Positions 24,097-32,293 of a stretch of 64,000 nucleotides of DNA are shown piece after piece. How positions within the stretch are numbered: position 1 is the first letter of the stretch; each line of letters opens with the position of its first letter. The notes below the pieces were generated by a model. That model searched no databases. It was not told the DNA's origin and was given only the letters and a program-made list of their open reading frames with translations. The translations under genes and the position numbers were made by a program. Origin of the DNA: Streptomyces massasporeus (lineage in GTDB: Bacteria > Actinomycetota > Actinomycetes > Streptomycetales > Streptomycetaceae); NCBI RefSeq assembly GCF_014648995.1, contig NZ_BMSE01000022.1, positions 81,003 to 145,002 of the forward strand. Direction: 5' to 3'.

Positions 24097-24797
24097 CGGG
24101 ACCCCTCCCCCGGGCCCGGCACGGGTTCGCGCGTGGGACGGAGCACCATGAGTGAGTCCTCCAGGGTCGCCACCATGGCGAAGGGGAACCGGTCGAGCTC
24201 GAGACAGAGTGCGACGTCGTCGGGGTGGACTCCTTGACGTATACCCTCCGCCAGCTCGGTGGCGGCGCGCGACTCTCCGGCGCGGCGGAGGAAGTCGGCT
24301 GCGTCCGTCCGGGGCTCGGTGGCCCTCCGGGCGATGTACTCGGCGCACGCCAGGTCTTCGTCGGCCTGTCCGTCCTCGCCCGTGACCACGAACGTGGCAC
24401 TGCCGCCGGCACGCGTCCGCAGCAGCCGAGCCGTTGCCTCCGCCACCACGAAGCCGGCGCACAGCACCAGCGAGGCCTCCTTGACCGCCAGGGCGCCGAC
24501 CGTCCCTGCCGTGGTCTTCTGCACGACGGTCCGTCCGGTGAGGTCGAGAGACCGCAGCAGGCCCGGCGAGTTGACCGTGTCGAACCCGGGCGCGGGCGGA
24601 CCGTCCTTGAGTGCCACCCAGTCCGGGTGGCGAGCCTTGAGGGCCAGGGCTTCGTCCAGCGACTCGGCGAGAACGATCTTTTCCGCGCCCTGGCCGAAGG
24701 CCCAGGCAGCGACCGTGAAAGCACGCATGACGTCGATCACGACCGCCACGGAGGGGGTTTCGGTCAACTCGGTGATGCCGAGGAAGCGAGCGTCCAT
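24093..24797 (-). CDS. ComB-like 2-phosphosulfolactate phosphatase family protein
   Basis: A 234-residue protein matching the ComB fold: the opening VAVVIDVMRAFTVAAWAFGQG with the Asp of the metal site, then LKDGPPAPGFDTVNSPG and TVVQKTTAGTVGAL, then a second half with VTGEDGQADEDLACAEYIA. Family members remove phosphate from 2-phosphosulfolactate, but most actinomycete homologues lie outside any coenzyme M pathway and their substrate is unknown. The ATG at 24797 gives the usual N-terminus; an ATG at 24815 is also possible, and neither has a good ribosome site. It is the first gene of a two-gene unit with the crotonase-fold enzyme. Confidence 0.82.
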   Translation of the reverse strand: MDARFLGITELTETPSVAVVIDVMRAFTVAAWAFGQGAEKIVLAESLDEALALKARHPDWVALKDGPPAPGFDTVNSPGLLRSLDLTGRTVVQKTTAGTVGALAVKEASLVLCAGFVVAEATARLLRTRAGGSATFVVTGEDGQADEDLACAEYIARRATEPRTDAADFLRRAGESRAATELAEGIRQGVHPDDVALCLELDRFPFAMVATLEDSLMVLRPTREPVPGPGEGSR

Positions 24798-24879
24798 CCC
24801 GCCATGATCGCGCATGCCCCGAAGGACGCGGTCAGGCAGTGACGCGCATCACCTCGACCCGTCGACGGTGTCCCTTTGT

Positions 24880-24945
24880 GCCATCGCCGGCGATTCTTCG
24901 CACCCTCGCAGGCGATCATTCGCGCCACCGCCGGTGATCCTTCGC
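24880..24945. repeat. Three tandem 22-bp direct repeats upstream of the DUF350 gene
   Basis: Units at 24880-24901, 24902-24923 and 24924-24945 follow the consensus RCCMTCGCMGGYGATYMTTCGC with no spacers. Each unit is about two helical turns, so all three would present the same face to a protein. They end 55 bp before the -35-like TTGACC. Confidence 0.85.
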
Positions 24946-25000
24946 GGTGAGCCGGGCGCCGTTCGGCGGACGGCGCGTGTGCGCTACATTTTGCCTCTCT

Positions 25001-25030
25001 TTGACCGCGATCACTCATGATCTCTACGCT
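25001..25030 (+). promoter_or_regulatory. Candidate promoter of the DUF350 gene
   Basis: TTGACC (25001-25006) and TACGCT (25025-25030) are separated by 18 bp. Transcription would start near 25037, leaving a leader of only about 11 nt, which fits the lack of a clear ribosome site before the ATG at 25048. Confidence 0.45.
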
Positions 25031-25047
25031 TCGGAGTTGGCAACCCC

Positions 25048-25470
25048 ATGAGCGACATCGTCAACGGACTCGGGCGGGCCACTGCATACGGCGGTCTGGG
25101 GCTGGTTCTGTTGGTCCTCGGCATCGTCCTGGTCGACGTGCTGACGCCCGGAAAGCTCGGCCGTCAGATCTGGGAACAGCGCAATCGCAACGCCGCCACG
25201 GTCCTCAGCTCCGCGCTGCTCGGTATCGGCGGCATCGTGTTCACGTCCATATGGACGACGTACGAGGACTTCGGCAAGGGACTGGTCTCGACCGCGGCGT
25301 TCGGGCTGCTGGGACTGGTGATGATGGCGGTGGCGTTCCTGGTGGTGGACCTGGTCACTCCCGGGCGTCTGGGGGCGACGCTGGTCGAGGAGGAGCCTCA
25401 TCCTGCGGTCTGGGTGACGGCCTCCTGCAACCTCGCCGTGTCCGCCATCATCTCGGCGTCCATCGCCTGA
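25048..25470 (+). CDS. DUF350 family membrane protein
   Basis: A 140-residue protein with four membrane spans arranged as two similar halves; each half holds the motif D-x-(L/V)-T-P-G-(K/R)-L-G (DVLTPGKLG at about 30-38 and DLVTPGRLG at about 101-109), which is the internal repeat of DUF350. The function is unknown; homologues often accompany potassium-channel, stress or spermidine-synthase-like genes. No ribosome site stands out. It lies alone behind the three 22-bp repeats. Confidence 0.87.
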   Translation: MSDIVNGLGRATAYGGLGLVLLVLGIVLVDVLTPGKLGRQIWEQRNRNAATVLSSALLGIGGIVFTSIWTTYEDFGKGLVSTAAFGLLGLVMMAVAFLVVDLVTPGRLGATLVEEEPHPAVWVTASCNLAVSAIISASIA

Positions 25471-25613
25471 CCGGCCGACAGGTCCTGCGCGTCACCGGCT
25501 CGACCGCAGTGCTGTCGGCACCTTCGTAGGAAGTAACTCCCGCCGCGCAGTGAACGCACAGCCACCGTCACTCCTCTTGCAGGGCGGAGCCCCCCAACTG
25601 AGAGGAACGTGCT

Positions 25614-27596
25614 GTGCGTTCACGTAGACGTATGCGGTCGCGTCTGTACCCGGCCGGGTCGGTGGTCCTGGCCATGGCTGCCGCAGGATCGGTGCTGGCC
25701 GGGCCGGCCGGCTCCGCCTTCGCCGCCGACGCGGGCGGACGCGCGGATCTGCGGGCGGATGTCAACCGCGACGGGCGGATCGATGTCGCCGGTGGCAGTG
25801 ACACCACCGGCGAGGACGGCTGGTCCGTCGAGCGTGGGGCCGTGTATCTGCCCAACATCGATGACGACAGCAAGCGGTGTCCGGTGACCGGGCCCGGTGG
25901 CGCACCGCTGTCCGACGCCAAGTTGGCCGCTTGCAACGACGGCACGGACACGAAGGTCAACGGCACCGAGGACGCCGCCGACCTCGCCCGAATCCGTTCC
26001 GTGCCCCTGCCGGACCTCCCCGCGAACGCCACGGGCAGCCTGAAGATCGCCACGGGTGGCGCACACGCGCACCTCTTCCTCAAGCGCGCCGGGAAGTGGA
26101 TCCTCGTGACGTCCGCGACCAGGTTGACGGCCGCCGAGCTGCGTTCGGGTGTGGAGTTCGGCGTCGAAGCCACCGATGTCGTCCGGGACAGCGCGAAATG
26201 GGACGGCCGCGCCGTGGTCCGCCTGACGGTGACGTCCGGGCGGAAGTCCACCTCCGACGCGGTCACCCTGCGCGTCGCGCCGCTGCTGACTCAGCATCAC
26301 CTGCAGAACACACAGCAGGTGATGGTGTCCGAGGTCCAGGGCGATGGCCCGGACAGCCGCCTTCAGCGGGAGTTCGTCACGGCGCTCGGGAACGAGGTCG
26401 AGAAGGCGGGGATCACCACGCCGCTGATCACCTTCGAGAAGTACGCCGACCGCTGGGCCCAGGACTTCGTCGAGCCGGCCTACGTCAGCATGACCGGGCC
26501 GGGCGGCCGGCGGCATGTGATGCGCGTGATGCTGCGTTCCGCGCAGCCGGACCGGGACGCGGGCCGGGAACTGTTCGAGCGGGTACGCGGCCGGGACGTC
26601 GGCGTCGTGCAGGTGAACGACCCGGCGGAGCCCGACGACTGGTCGCTCAACTCCATGGGAAACCTGGAAACCATCCCGCCCTACGCGCACGGCGGTCGCT
26701 CCTTCCCGGCGGGGCGGATCATCATGGGCGAGCGCAAGGACAGCGGGGCGCGTCCGTCGAAGGTGATGCGGACCCTCCTCACGTCCCAGGGGATGCAGGA
26801 CCCGCTGCTGCTGGACACCTCGTGGCTGAGCGTGGGACATGTCGACGAGTTCGTGCAGTTCCTGCCCGCCGACACCCCGCGCGGCTGGCGCATCGGGGTC
26901 GCCGACCCGCAGGCGGGGCTGCGGCTGCTGCGCGACGCCAAGCGCGACGGACACGGCAACACGAAGATGTTCTCCGTCCCGGGCCGCAGTGACACCCCGG
27001 CGCCCAAGGAGACCATCGACCAGGCGCTCGCCTCCCGTCACCTGGTGGCCGACAACGAGATGGCGGCCCGGCGCATCGCGGCCAACCTGGACATCCTCAA
27101 GCGGGAGACCGGGGTCACCGACGAGGAGATCGTGCGGGTGCCCGCGCTGTACACCCGGGGCTCGGAGGCTCTGAGCGCCGAAGGGCAGGAGATTCCCGTG
27201 CCCCGCCTGACGCGCATGGGCGCCGGCTCCGAGCTCGTGGACGGCCTCGGGGACCATGGCCAGCAGAAGTGGCTCGCTGAGAACCCTGCCCCGCGGGCCG
27301 CGGCTCCGGCGACGGTGACGACCGGTGCGTACGTTCCCGGTGCGGTCAACGGCCTGCTCCTGGGGCGCGACCGCTACCTCGCGCCACGCCAGTGGGGGCC
27401 CGTCGTCAACGGCAAGGACATCTTCACGGAGGCCGTCACCGCCGTCTACCAGCGGGTCGGCATGAAGGTGTCGTACATCGACGACTGGTACACCTACCAC
27501 CTCGGCATGGGTGAAGTGCACTGCGGCACCAACACCCTGCGCGACGCGAGTGCCGCGTGGTGGCAGAACCCGCTGGTGAACCGCAACGAGTCGTAG
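25614..27596 (+). CDS. Secreted protein-arginine deiminase
   Basis: Converts peptidyl-arginine to citrulline; exported by Sec. The 660-residue protein starts at a GTG at 25614 (GAGAGGA 7 nt upstream) with a signal peptide cut near residue 38 (AFA/AD). The mature N-terminus has an EF-hand-like loop DVNRDGRIDV (about 49-58). The C-terminal catalytic domain carries all four active-site positions of vertebrate PADs: Asp in RWAQDFVEPAY (about 284), His and Asp in GHVDEFVQF (about 408 and 410) and Cys in EVHCGTNT (about 636). PADs depend on calcium, which fits the EF-hand-like loop. Its targets may be host, competitor or own cell-surface proteins; none is indicated. It stands alone, tail-to-tail with the cupin gene. 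Confidence 0.93.
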   Translation: MRSRRRMRSRLYPAGSVVLAMAAAGSVLAGPAGSAFAADAGGRADLRADVNRDGRIDVAGGSDTTGEDGWSVERGAVYLPNIDDDSKRCPVTGPGGAPLSDAKLAACNDGTDTKVNGTEDAADLARIRSVPLPDLPANATGSLKIATGGAHAHLFLKRAGKWILVTSATRLTAAELRSGVEFGVEATDVVRDSAKWDGRAVVRLTVTSGRKSTSDAVTLRVAPLLTQHHLQNTQQVMVSEVQGDGPDSRLQREFVTALGNEVEKAGITTPLITFEKYADRWAQDFVEPAYVSMTGPGGRRHVMRVMLRSAQPDRDAGRELFERVRGRDVGVVQVNDPAEPDDWSLNSMGNLETIPPYAHGGRSFPAGRIIMGERKDSGARPSKVMRTLLTSQGMQDPLLLDTSWLSVGHVDEFVQFLPADTPRGWRIGVADPQAGLRLLRDAKRDGHGNTKMFSVPGRSDTPAPKETIDQALASRHLVADNEMAARRIAANLDILKRETGVTDEEIVRVPALYTRGSEALSAEGQEIPVPRLTRMGAGSELVDGLGDHGQQKWLAENPAPRAAAPATVTTGAYVPGAVNGLLLGRDRYLAPRQWGPVVNGKDIFTEAVTAVYQRVGMKVSYIDDWYTYHLGMGEVHCGTNTLRDASAAWWQNPLVNRNES

Positions 27597-27622
27597 ACAG
27601 CGCCTTCAGCCGGCGCGGCGGG

Positions 27623-28036
27623 CTACCTGCTGCGGGTGCGGGGGCCGTCGTACCGCTCGTCGGTGACGGGCTCGGCCCACCGGGTCTCCGGGGTGGCGTC
27701 GCCGGTGCCCTCCCAGAGGGCGATGTGTTCCATGAAACGGTCGGGGGCGGCACCGTGCCAGTGCTCCTCGTCGGGCGGGCAGCTGACGGTTTCACCGGGG
27801 TGGGCTTCGAGCGTGGTGCCGTCTCGGGTGCCGATCAGGGCGATGCCGGAGACCACGTGCAGGGTCTGGCCCACGGCGTGGGCGTGCCAGTGCGTGCGGG
27901 CGCCGGGCGAGAAGCGGACGAGGTTCGCCCGCACCCTGGAGGGTTCCTGACCGGCGACGATCCCGTCCCACCAGACGTCGCCGGTGAACCAGTCGGCCGG
28001 CGCCTTGCTGGTGGGTCGGGGCTCGATGAACTCCAT
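27623..28036 (-). CDS. Cupin-domain protein
   Basis: A 137-residue single-domain cupin. Motif 1 is visible as THWHAHAVGQTLHVVSG (about 48-64) and motif 2 as CPPDEEHWHGAAPD (about 86-99), giving the His/His/Glu-like metal site; Gln replaces the usual Glu in motif 1, as in many quercetinase- and carboxymuconolactone-linked cupins. The ATG at 28036 follows AGGAAG. It lies 106 bp downstream of the alcohol dehydrogenase gene on the same strand and is probably in its transcript, so a role in the same detoxification pathway is likely. Confidence 0.88.
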   Translation of the reverse strand: MEFIEPRPTSKAPADWFTGDVWWDGIVAGQEPSRVRANLVRFSPGARTHWHAHAVGQTLHVVSGIALIGTRDGTTLEAHPGETVSCPPDEEHWHGAAPDRFMEHIALWEGTGDATPETRWAEPVTDERYDGPRTRSR

Positions 28037-28142
28037 GGTTCTTCCTGTCTGTCTTGTTCGTCGGTGGGCGTTGGCGTCCGGTTCGATCGCGCCGGGGATG
28101 ATCAGCTGGGTGGCGTGGATGTTCCGTTGGCCGTCCTGGCTG

Positions 28143-29159
28143 TCACGGCGTGAGGAGGGTCTTGATCGCGCGGCGCTCGTCCATGGCCCGGTAGCCCTCG
28201 CCGACCTGCTCCAGGGGCAGGGTGAGGTCGAAGACCTTGCCGGGGTCGATGTGGCCGGTCAGGACGCGTTCGATGAGGTCGGGCAGGTAGCGGCGTACGG
28301 GGGCGGGGCCGCCGCGCAGGCCGACGTGGGAGAAGAACAGTTCCTGCCCGTCGACGGCGACGTCGTGGGGGACGCCGACGAAGCCGACGCTGCCGCCGGG
28401 CCGCGCGGAGTGCAGGGCCTGCGGCATGGCCTGGGCGGTGCCGACGCACTCCAGGACGCTGTCGGCACCGATGCCGCCGGTGAGGTCCTTGATCCGGGCG
28501 ACACCTGCGTCGCCGCGCTCGGTGACGATGTCGGTGGCGCCGAATTCCAGGGCGAGCTTCTGCCGGGACTCGTGGCGGCTCATCGCGATGATCCGCTCCG
28601 CGCCCCTCTCCTTGGCCGCGATCACCGCGCACAGGCCGACCGCGCCGTCACCGACCACCACGGCGGTGGAGCCGGGCCCGACCTCGGCGGCGTCGGCGGC
28701 CCACCAGCCGGTACCCATGACATCGGAGACGGCCAGCAGACCGGGCCAGAACTCCTCCCCCGGTGTCCCGTCGGTGGCGACGAGAGTGCCCTGGGCGTTG
28801 GGGATGCGCACGTACTCGGCCTGGCAGGTGCCCATGAACTCGCGGTTCAGGCAGTTGGACTGGAATCCGTTACGGCAGTTCGCGCAGGTGTTGTCGGAGG
28901 TGGCGAACGATCCGACGACGAACTGGCCCGGCCGTACGGAGGTGACCTCGCTGCCGACCTCCTCCACGAAGCCGACGTACTCGTGGCCCATCGGGTGGGG
29001 CTCGTCGGTCGTGTCGAGGCCGCGGAAGGGCCACAGGTCGGAGCCGCACACGCAGGTGACGGCGGTACGGATGATCGCGTCGGTGGGCTTGAGGATCTTG
29101 GGGTCGTCGAGCGTCTCGAAGCGGACGTCACCGGGGGCGTGGATCACTGCTCCGCGCAT
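28143..29159 (-). CDS. Zinc-dependent alcohol dehydrogenase family protein
   Basis: Medium-chain dehydrogenase/reductase of 338 residues. Visible: catalytic zinc ligands in CVCGSDLW (Cys) and MGHEYVGFVEEVG (His, Glu), the structural-zinc region DNTCANCRNGFQSNC with only three cysteines close together, and the NAD(P) motif VVVGDGAVGLCA (about 170-181). The ATG at 29159 follows AAGGA by 8 nt. It oxidises or reduces an alcohol/aldehyde pair of unknown identity. It is divergent from an MmyB-type regulator across a gap containing a perfect inverted repeat, the standard arrangement for a regulator and its target, with the cupin gene downstream. Confidence 0.92.
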   Translation of the reverse strand: MRGAVIHAPGDVRFETLDDPKILKPTDAIIRTAVTCVCGSDLWPFRGLDTTDEPHPMGHEYVGFVEEVGSEVTSVRPGQFVVGSFATSDNTCANCRNGFQSNCLNREFMGTCQAEYVRIPNAQGTLVATDGTPGEEFWPGLLAVSDVMGTGWWAADAAEVGPGSTAVVVGDGAVGLCAVIAAKERGAERIIAMSRHESRQKLALEFGATDIVTERGDAGVARIKDLTGGIGADSVLECVGTAQAMPQALHSARPGGSVGFVGVPHDVAVDGQELFFSHVGLRGGPAPVRRYLPDLIERVLTGHIDPGKVFDLTLPLEQVGEGYRAMDERRAIKTLLTP

Positions 29160-29295
29160 GAGGTGGTTCCTTACGTGCTGAGGGGACGGGCGGTGCGAGT
29201 CGGCGTGCAGGGGGCTCGTGCGTTCCCCGGTTGCCGGGTGGCGCGCCTTCCAGGCAACCGCGCATCCACGCGCGGAGCGAGTCACTGTTGAGGGG

Positions 29296-29310
29296 TGTAC
29301 TGGCAGTACA
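29296..29310. promoter_or_regulatory. Operator-like inverted repeat between ADH and MmyB-type genes
   Basis: TGTACT (29296-29301) and AGTACA (29305-29310) form a perfect 6-3-6 inverted repeat, 36 bp before the regulator start and 137 bp before the ADH start. It is probably the regulator binding site and could control both genes. Confidence 0.6.
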
Positions 29311-29345
29311 TGGCTCCGGCGGCGCTCGGGCCGTACGGTCGAGAC

Positions 29346-30254
29346 ATGGACAACCGTGATGAGGTCCGCGAGTTCCTGACCTCCCGGCGGGCCAAGATCA
29401 GCCCGGAGCGGGCGGGGCTGCCCGCGGGGTCCCGGCGCCGCGTGCCGGGGCTGCGCCGCAGTGAGGTCGCGGCCCTGGCCGACATGAGCGTCGAGTACTA
29501 CGCCAAGCTCGAACGGGGCAACCTCGCCGGCGTCTCCCCGGCCGTCCTCGAAGCGGTCGCCCGCGTGCTGCAGCTGGACGACGCCGAACGCGCCCACCTG
29601 CTGAACCTGGCGCAGGTCGCCGACGGCTCCGACGCCCTCACCCGCCCCCGGCGCCGGCGTACCAAGGAGCAGTGCAAGCCCCACCGCAGTCTGCAGTGGA
29701 CCCTGGACGCCATCACCGCCGGGCCCGCCTTCGTGCGCAACGGCCGCATGGACATCGTCGCGACCAATCAGCTCGCCCGCGCGTTCTACCGTGACATCCA
29801 CGCCGCCCCGGGGAATCAGGCGAATCTCGCGCGGTTCCAGTTCCTCGACCCCGCGTCGCGGCGCTTCTACCCCGACTGGGACCTGTTCGCCGACATCGCC
29901 GTCGCCATCCTGCGCACCGAGGCCGGCCGCAATCCGTACGACAAGGATCTGCACGATCTCGTCGGTGAACTGTCCACCCGCAGCGAGGAGTTCCGCACCC
30001 GCTGGGGCGCGCACAACGTCCGCCGCCACGGCAGGGGGACCAAGCGCTTCCGGCACGAGGTGGTCGGGGAGCTCACATTGGCCTTCGAGGGCCTGGAGCT
30101 GGCCGCCGACCCCGGCCTGACCCTGACCGTCTACGCCGCCGAGCCCGGCTCACCGTCCGAACACGCCTTGCAGTTGCTCGCGTCCTGGGCCGCCACCGAC
30201 GCCTATGCCGCTACGAACGAACGCCAGAGCCCTTCCTCGTCCTCATCGGCCTAG
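29346..30254 (+). CDS. MmyB-like XRE-family transcriptional regulator
   Basis: A 302-residue regulator. Residues 1-85 hold an XRE helix-turn-helix (RSEVAALADMSVEYYAKLER) and residues 105-270 the MmyB-like ligand-binding (PAS-related) domain, including NGRMDIVATNQLARAFY, which in relatives binds a fatty-acid-like ligand. The ATG at 29346 starts the conserved MDNRDEVREFL sequence; the frame is open back to 29295, but that part overlaps the operator. It is divergent from the ADH/cupin unit and probably controls it. A second, similar regulator is found at 34374-35264, there next to an efflux pump. Confidence 0.9.
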   Translation: MDNRDEVREFLTSRRAKISPERAGLPAGSRRRVPGLRRSEVAALADMSVEYYAKLERGNLAGVSPAVLEAVARVLQLDDAERAHLLNLAQVADGSDALTRPRRRRTKEQCKPHRSLQWTLDAITAGPAFVRNGRMDIVATNQLARAFYRDIHAAPGNQANLARFQFLDPASRRFYPDWDLFADIAVAILRTEAGRNPYDKDLHDLVGELSTRSEEFRTRWGAHNVRRHGRGTKRFRHEVVGELTLAFEGLELAADPGLTLTVYAAEPGSPSEHALQLLASWAATDAYAATNERQSPSSSSSA

Positions 30255-30448
30255 CCTGGGCACCGGAGCATCCTCTCCCCTCCGTGGAAAGACGATGCTC
30301 AAGGGGAACAACCTGCTGCGTCGGTCCGTACCATCGCTACACCGAGGCAACTCGCGGCACATACGGCGTCCTGTCGGGCCGCCGAGCCTGGCTCCCAGAC
30401 AGGCAACCATCCGCAGTACGCCTCCAACGCCGAGGAAAGGCAAGCAGC

Positions 30449-31177
30449 ATGTCCGAGACGACAACTCCCGCCACCGAACTGGCATCCCAGTACATCGCCC
30501 AGGTGACCGGCGACCTCGACGCGAACGTCAAGGAGCAGGAACGTGTCAGTGCGGAGATCGCGTCGCTGCAGGAGCAGCTTGCCGCTCTGCAGCGCGACCA
30601 CGGCGTGCTGGTGAGCATGCACCAGGCACTCGGCATCACCGCGCCGCCGACCGAGTCCGCCTCCGACTCCGCGAGTGCCGTGGTGCCCTCTCCGCGGCGG
30701 AAGAAGGACGGCGCCGCGACCGGCGGGCGGCAGAAGGCACGCAAGTCCACCGCCGCGCCGGCCAAGCGGGCAGCCAGGAAGTCCGCGGCCAAGACGACGG
30801 GCAGCGCCAAGTCAGCGGGTACCACGACGGCGGCAGCCGCCGCCAAGTCAGCGGGTACCACCAAGGCGGCAGCTTCCACGAAGGCGGCAGCGGGCGCCAC
30901 CAAGTCCGGCGAGCCCACTCTCGTCGAGCTGATTCGCCGCCACCTCGCGGAGCAGAAGGAACCGCGCTCCGCTGCGGAGATCTCCACGGCGCTCGGGCAG
31001 GCCCACCCTCACCGTGACATCGCGGCCAAGGTCGTACGCGTGACGCTCGAGGGACTCGTGGCCAAGAGTCAGGCCGAGCGTTCGAAGCAGGGCAGGTCGG
31101 TCTTCTACACCGCGCCCGCCGCACAGGCGGCGGCCGCGCCGGAGGCCGGGGCACAAGCCGAGGACTCCGACAGCTGA
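30449..31177 (+). CDS. Coiled-coil / Lys-Ala-rich / winged-helix protein
   Basis: A 242-residue protein with three parts. Residues 8-55 are a coiled coil (VKEQERVSAEIASLQEQLAA). Residues 85-155 are a Lys/Ala/Thr-rich histone H1-like linker with imperfect repeats (AKSAGTT occurs twice, also as a 20-bp DNA repeat at about 30809 and 30840). Residues 158-222 look like a winged helix (SAAEISTALGQAHPHRDIAA then VRVTLEGLVAKSQAERSKQG). The ATG at 30449 lies 8 nt after AAAGG. The architecture suggests a nucleoid-associated or DNA-coating protein. No named family recognised; no operon partner. Confidence 0.8.
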   Translation: MSETTTPATELASQYIAQVTGDLDANVKEQERVSAEIASLQEQLAALQRDHGVLVSMHQALGITAPPTESASDSASAVVPSPRRKKDGAATGGRQKARKSTAAPAKRAARKSAAKTTGSAKSAGTTTAAAAAKSAGTTKAAASTKAAAGATKSGEPTLVELIRRHLAEQKEPRSAAEISTALGQAHPHRDIAAKVVRVTLEGLVAKSQAERSKQGRSVFYTAPAAQAAAAPEAGAQAEDSDS

Positions 31178-31181
31178 CGAC

Positions 31182-31204
31182 GCGGGGGCATGCCCGAACC
31201 CCGC
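31182..31204. terminator. Hairpin between convergent genes
   Basis: GCGGGG at 31182-31187 pairs with CCCCGC at 31199-31204 over 11 nt, in the 30-bp gap between the genes ending at 31177 (plus) and 31208 (minus). Confidence 0.5.
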
Positions 31205-31207
31205 CGG

Positions 31208-32293
31208 CTACGACGTGCCGGGAAACCGGACCGTGGCGGCGAGACCGCCGGCGGGGCGGGCGAGGAGGTCGAGGGTCCCGTCATGGGCACGGACGATGCT
31301 GTGCACGATGGCCAGGCCGAGCCCCGCGCCGGCGTGCTCGTCGGTCCGTACGCGTTCCGTGCCGCGCTGAAAGGGTTCGGTGAGGGTCGGCACCAGTTCC
31401 GGTGACACCGCCGGACCGGTGTTCTCCACGCGCAACACGCTCTCGCCGTTCCGCGCCTCTGTGTGGACGGTCACGGTGCCGCCGACCGGGACGTTGTGGA
31501 CGACGGCGTTCTGGACGAGGTTCGTCACCATCCGCAGCAGGAGCTCCCCGGAGCCACTGGTCGGGGCCGCCCCGCCGGTGACGTCGAGCGTGATCCGGCG
31601 CTGTTCGGCGAGGGGAAGCAGCGTTTCGGCGGCCTCTTCGGCGACGAGGGAGAGGTCGACGCTCCCGCGGACGAAGGTCCCGCCGTCGCTGCGGCTGAGC
31701 AGCAGGAGGGCCTCGGTGAGGTCGATCGCGCGCGCGTTGACGGCCTGCAGGCGTTCGAGGAGTTCGTCGCGGTCGCGTGTGGGGTCCTTGCGCGCGACAT
31801 CGAGCAGCGTCTGCGAGATGGCCAGCGGAGTGCGCAGTTCGTGGGAGGCGTTGGCGGCGAACCGCCGCTGCTCGGCGACATGCGACTCGAGTTGTTCGAG
31901 CATGGTGTCGAAGGTGTCGGCGAGTTCACGGAACTCGTCCTGGCGGCCCTCCATATGGATCCGGTGGGACAGCGACCCGCTGCCGGCCGTCCGTGCCGCC
32001 TCGCTGATCCGGGAGAGCGGTGCGAGCATCCGGCCGGCGAGGACCCATCCGCCGACCAGGCCGAACACCAGCAGGAGGCCCATCGCCACGGCCGCGGCGC
32101 GACCGAAGATGCGCGAGAGGAGGAACCGATTGGGGGAGACGCCGAGCAGGCCCTGGGAGTTGTCGGGTACGTAGCGCAGCAGGAACAGCCACACCACGGC
32201 CAGCAGGACGGCGCCGGTGACGAGGACGAGTCCGGCATAGCTGAGGGTGAGTCTCAGGCGGGCGCTGAGTCCCGGGCGTCTATTCATGTTCAT
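31208..32293 (-). CDS. Sensor histidine kinase
   Basis: Membrane kinase of 361 residues, partner of the adjacent response regulator. Two membrane spans (about 15-37 and 66-88) flank a short external loop of about 28 residues, so it more likely senses the membrane or a small ligand than a folded protein. HAMP follows (about 88-140), then HisKA with ASHELRTPL (phospho-His about 148), the N-box NLVQNAVVH and the G-box GAGLGLAIV. The ATG at 32293 lies inside the end of the regulator gene (14-bp overlap), so translation is coupled and no ribosome site is needed. The VanZ-like gene upstream on the same strand hints at envelope or glycopeptide stress. Confidence 0.92.
   Translation of the reverse strand: MNMNRRPGLSARLRLTLSYAGLVLVTGAVLLAVVWLFLLRYVPDNSQGLLGVSPNRFLLSRIFGRAAAVAMGLLLVFGLVGGWVLAGRMLAPLSRISEAARTAGSGSLSHRIHMEGRQDEFRELADTFDTMLEQLESHVAEQRRFAANASHELRTPLAISQTLLDVARKDPTRDRDELLERLQAVNARAIDLTEALLLLSRSDGGTFVRGSVDLSLVAEEAAETLLPLAEQRRITLDVTGGAAPTSGSGELLLRMVTNLVQNAVVHNVPVGGTVTVHTEARNGESVLRVENTGPAVSPELVPTLTEPFQRGTERVRTDEHAGAGLGLAIVHSIVRAHDGTLDLLARPAGGLAATVRFPGTS

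Noticed and set aside
24880..24945. Repeat array resembling a small CRISPR
   Set aside because: The 22-bp units are directly adjacent with no spacers and no cas genes; the same holds for the 23-bp repeats at 47140.
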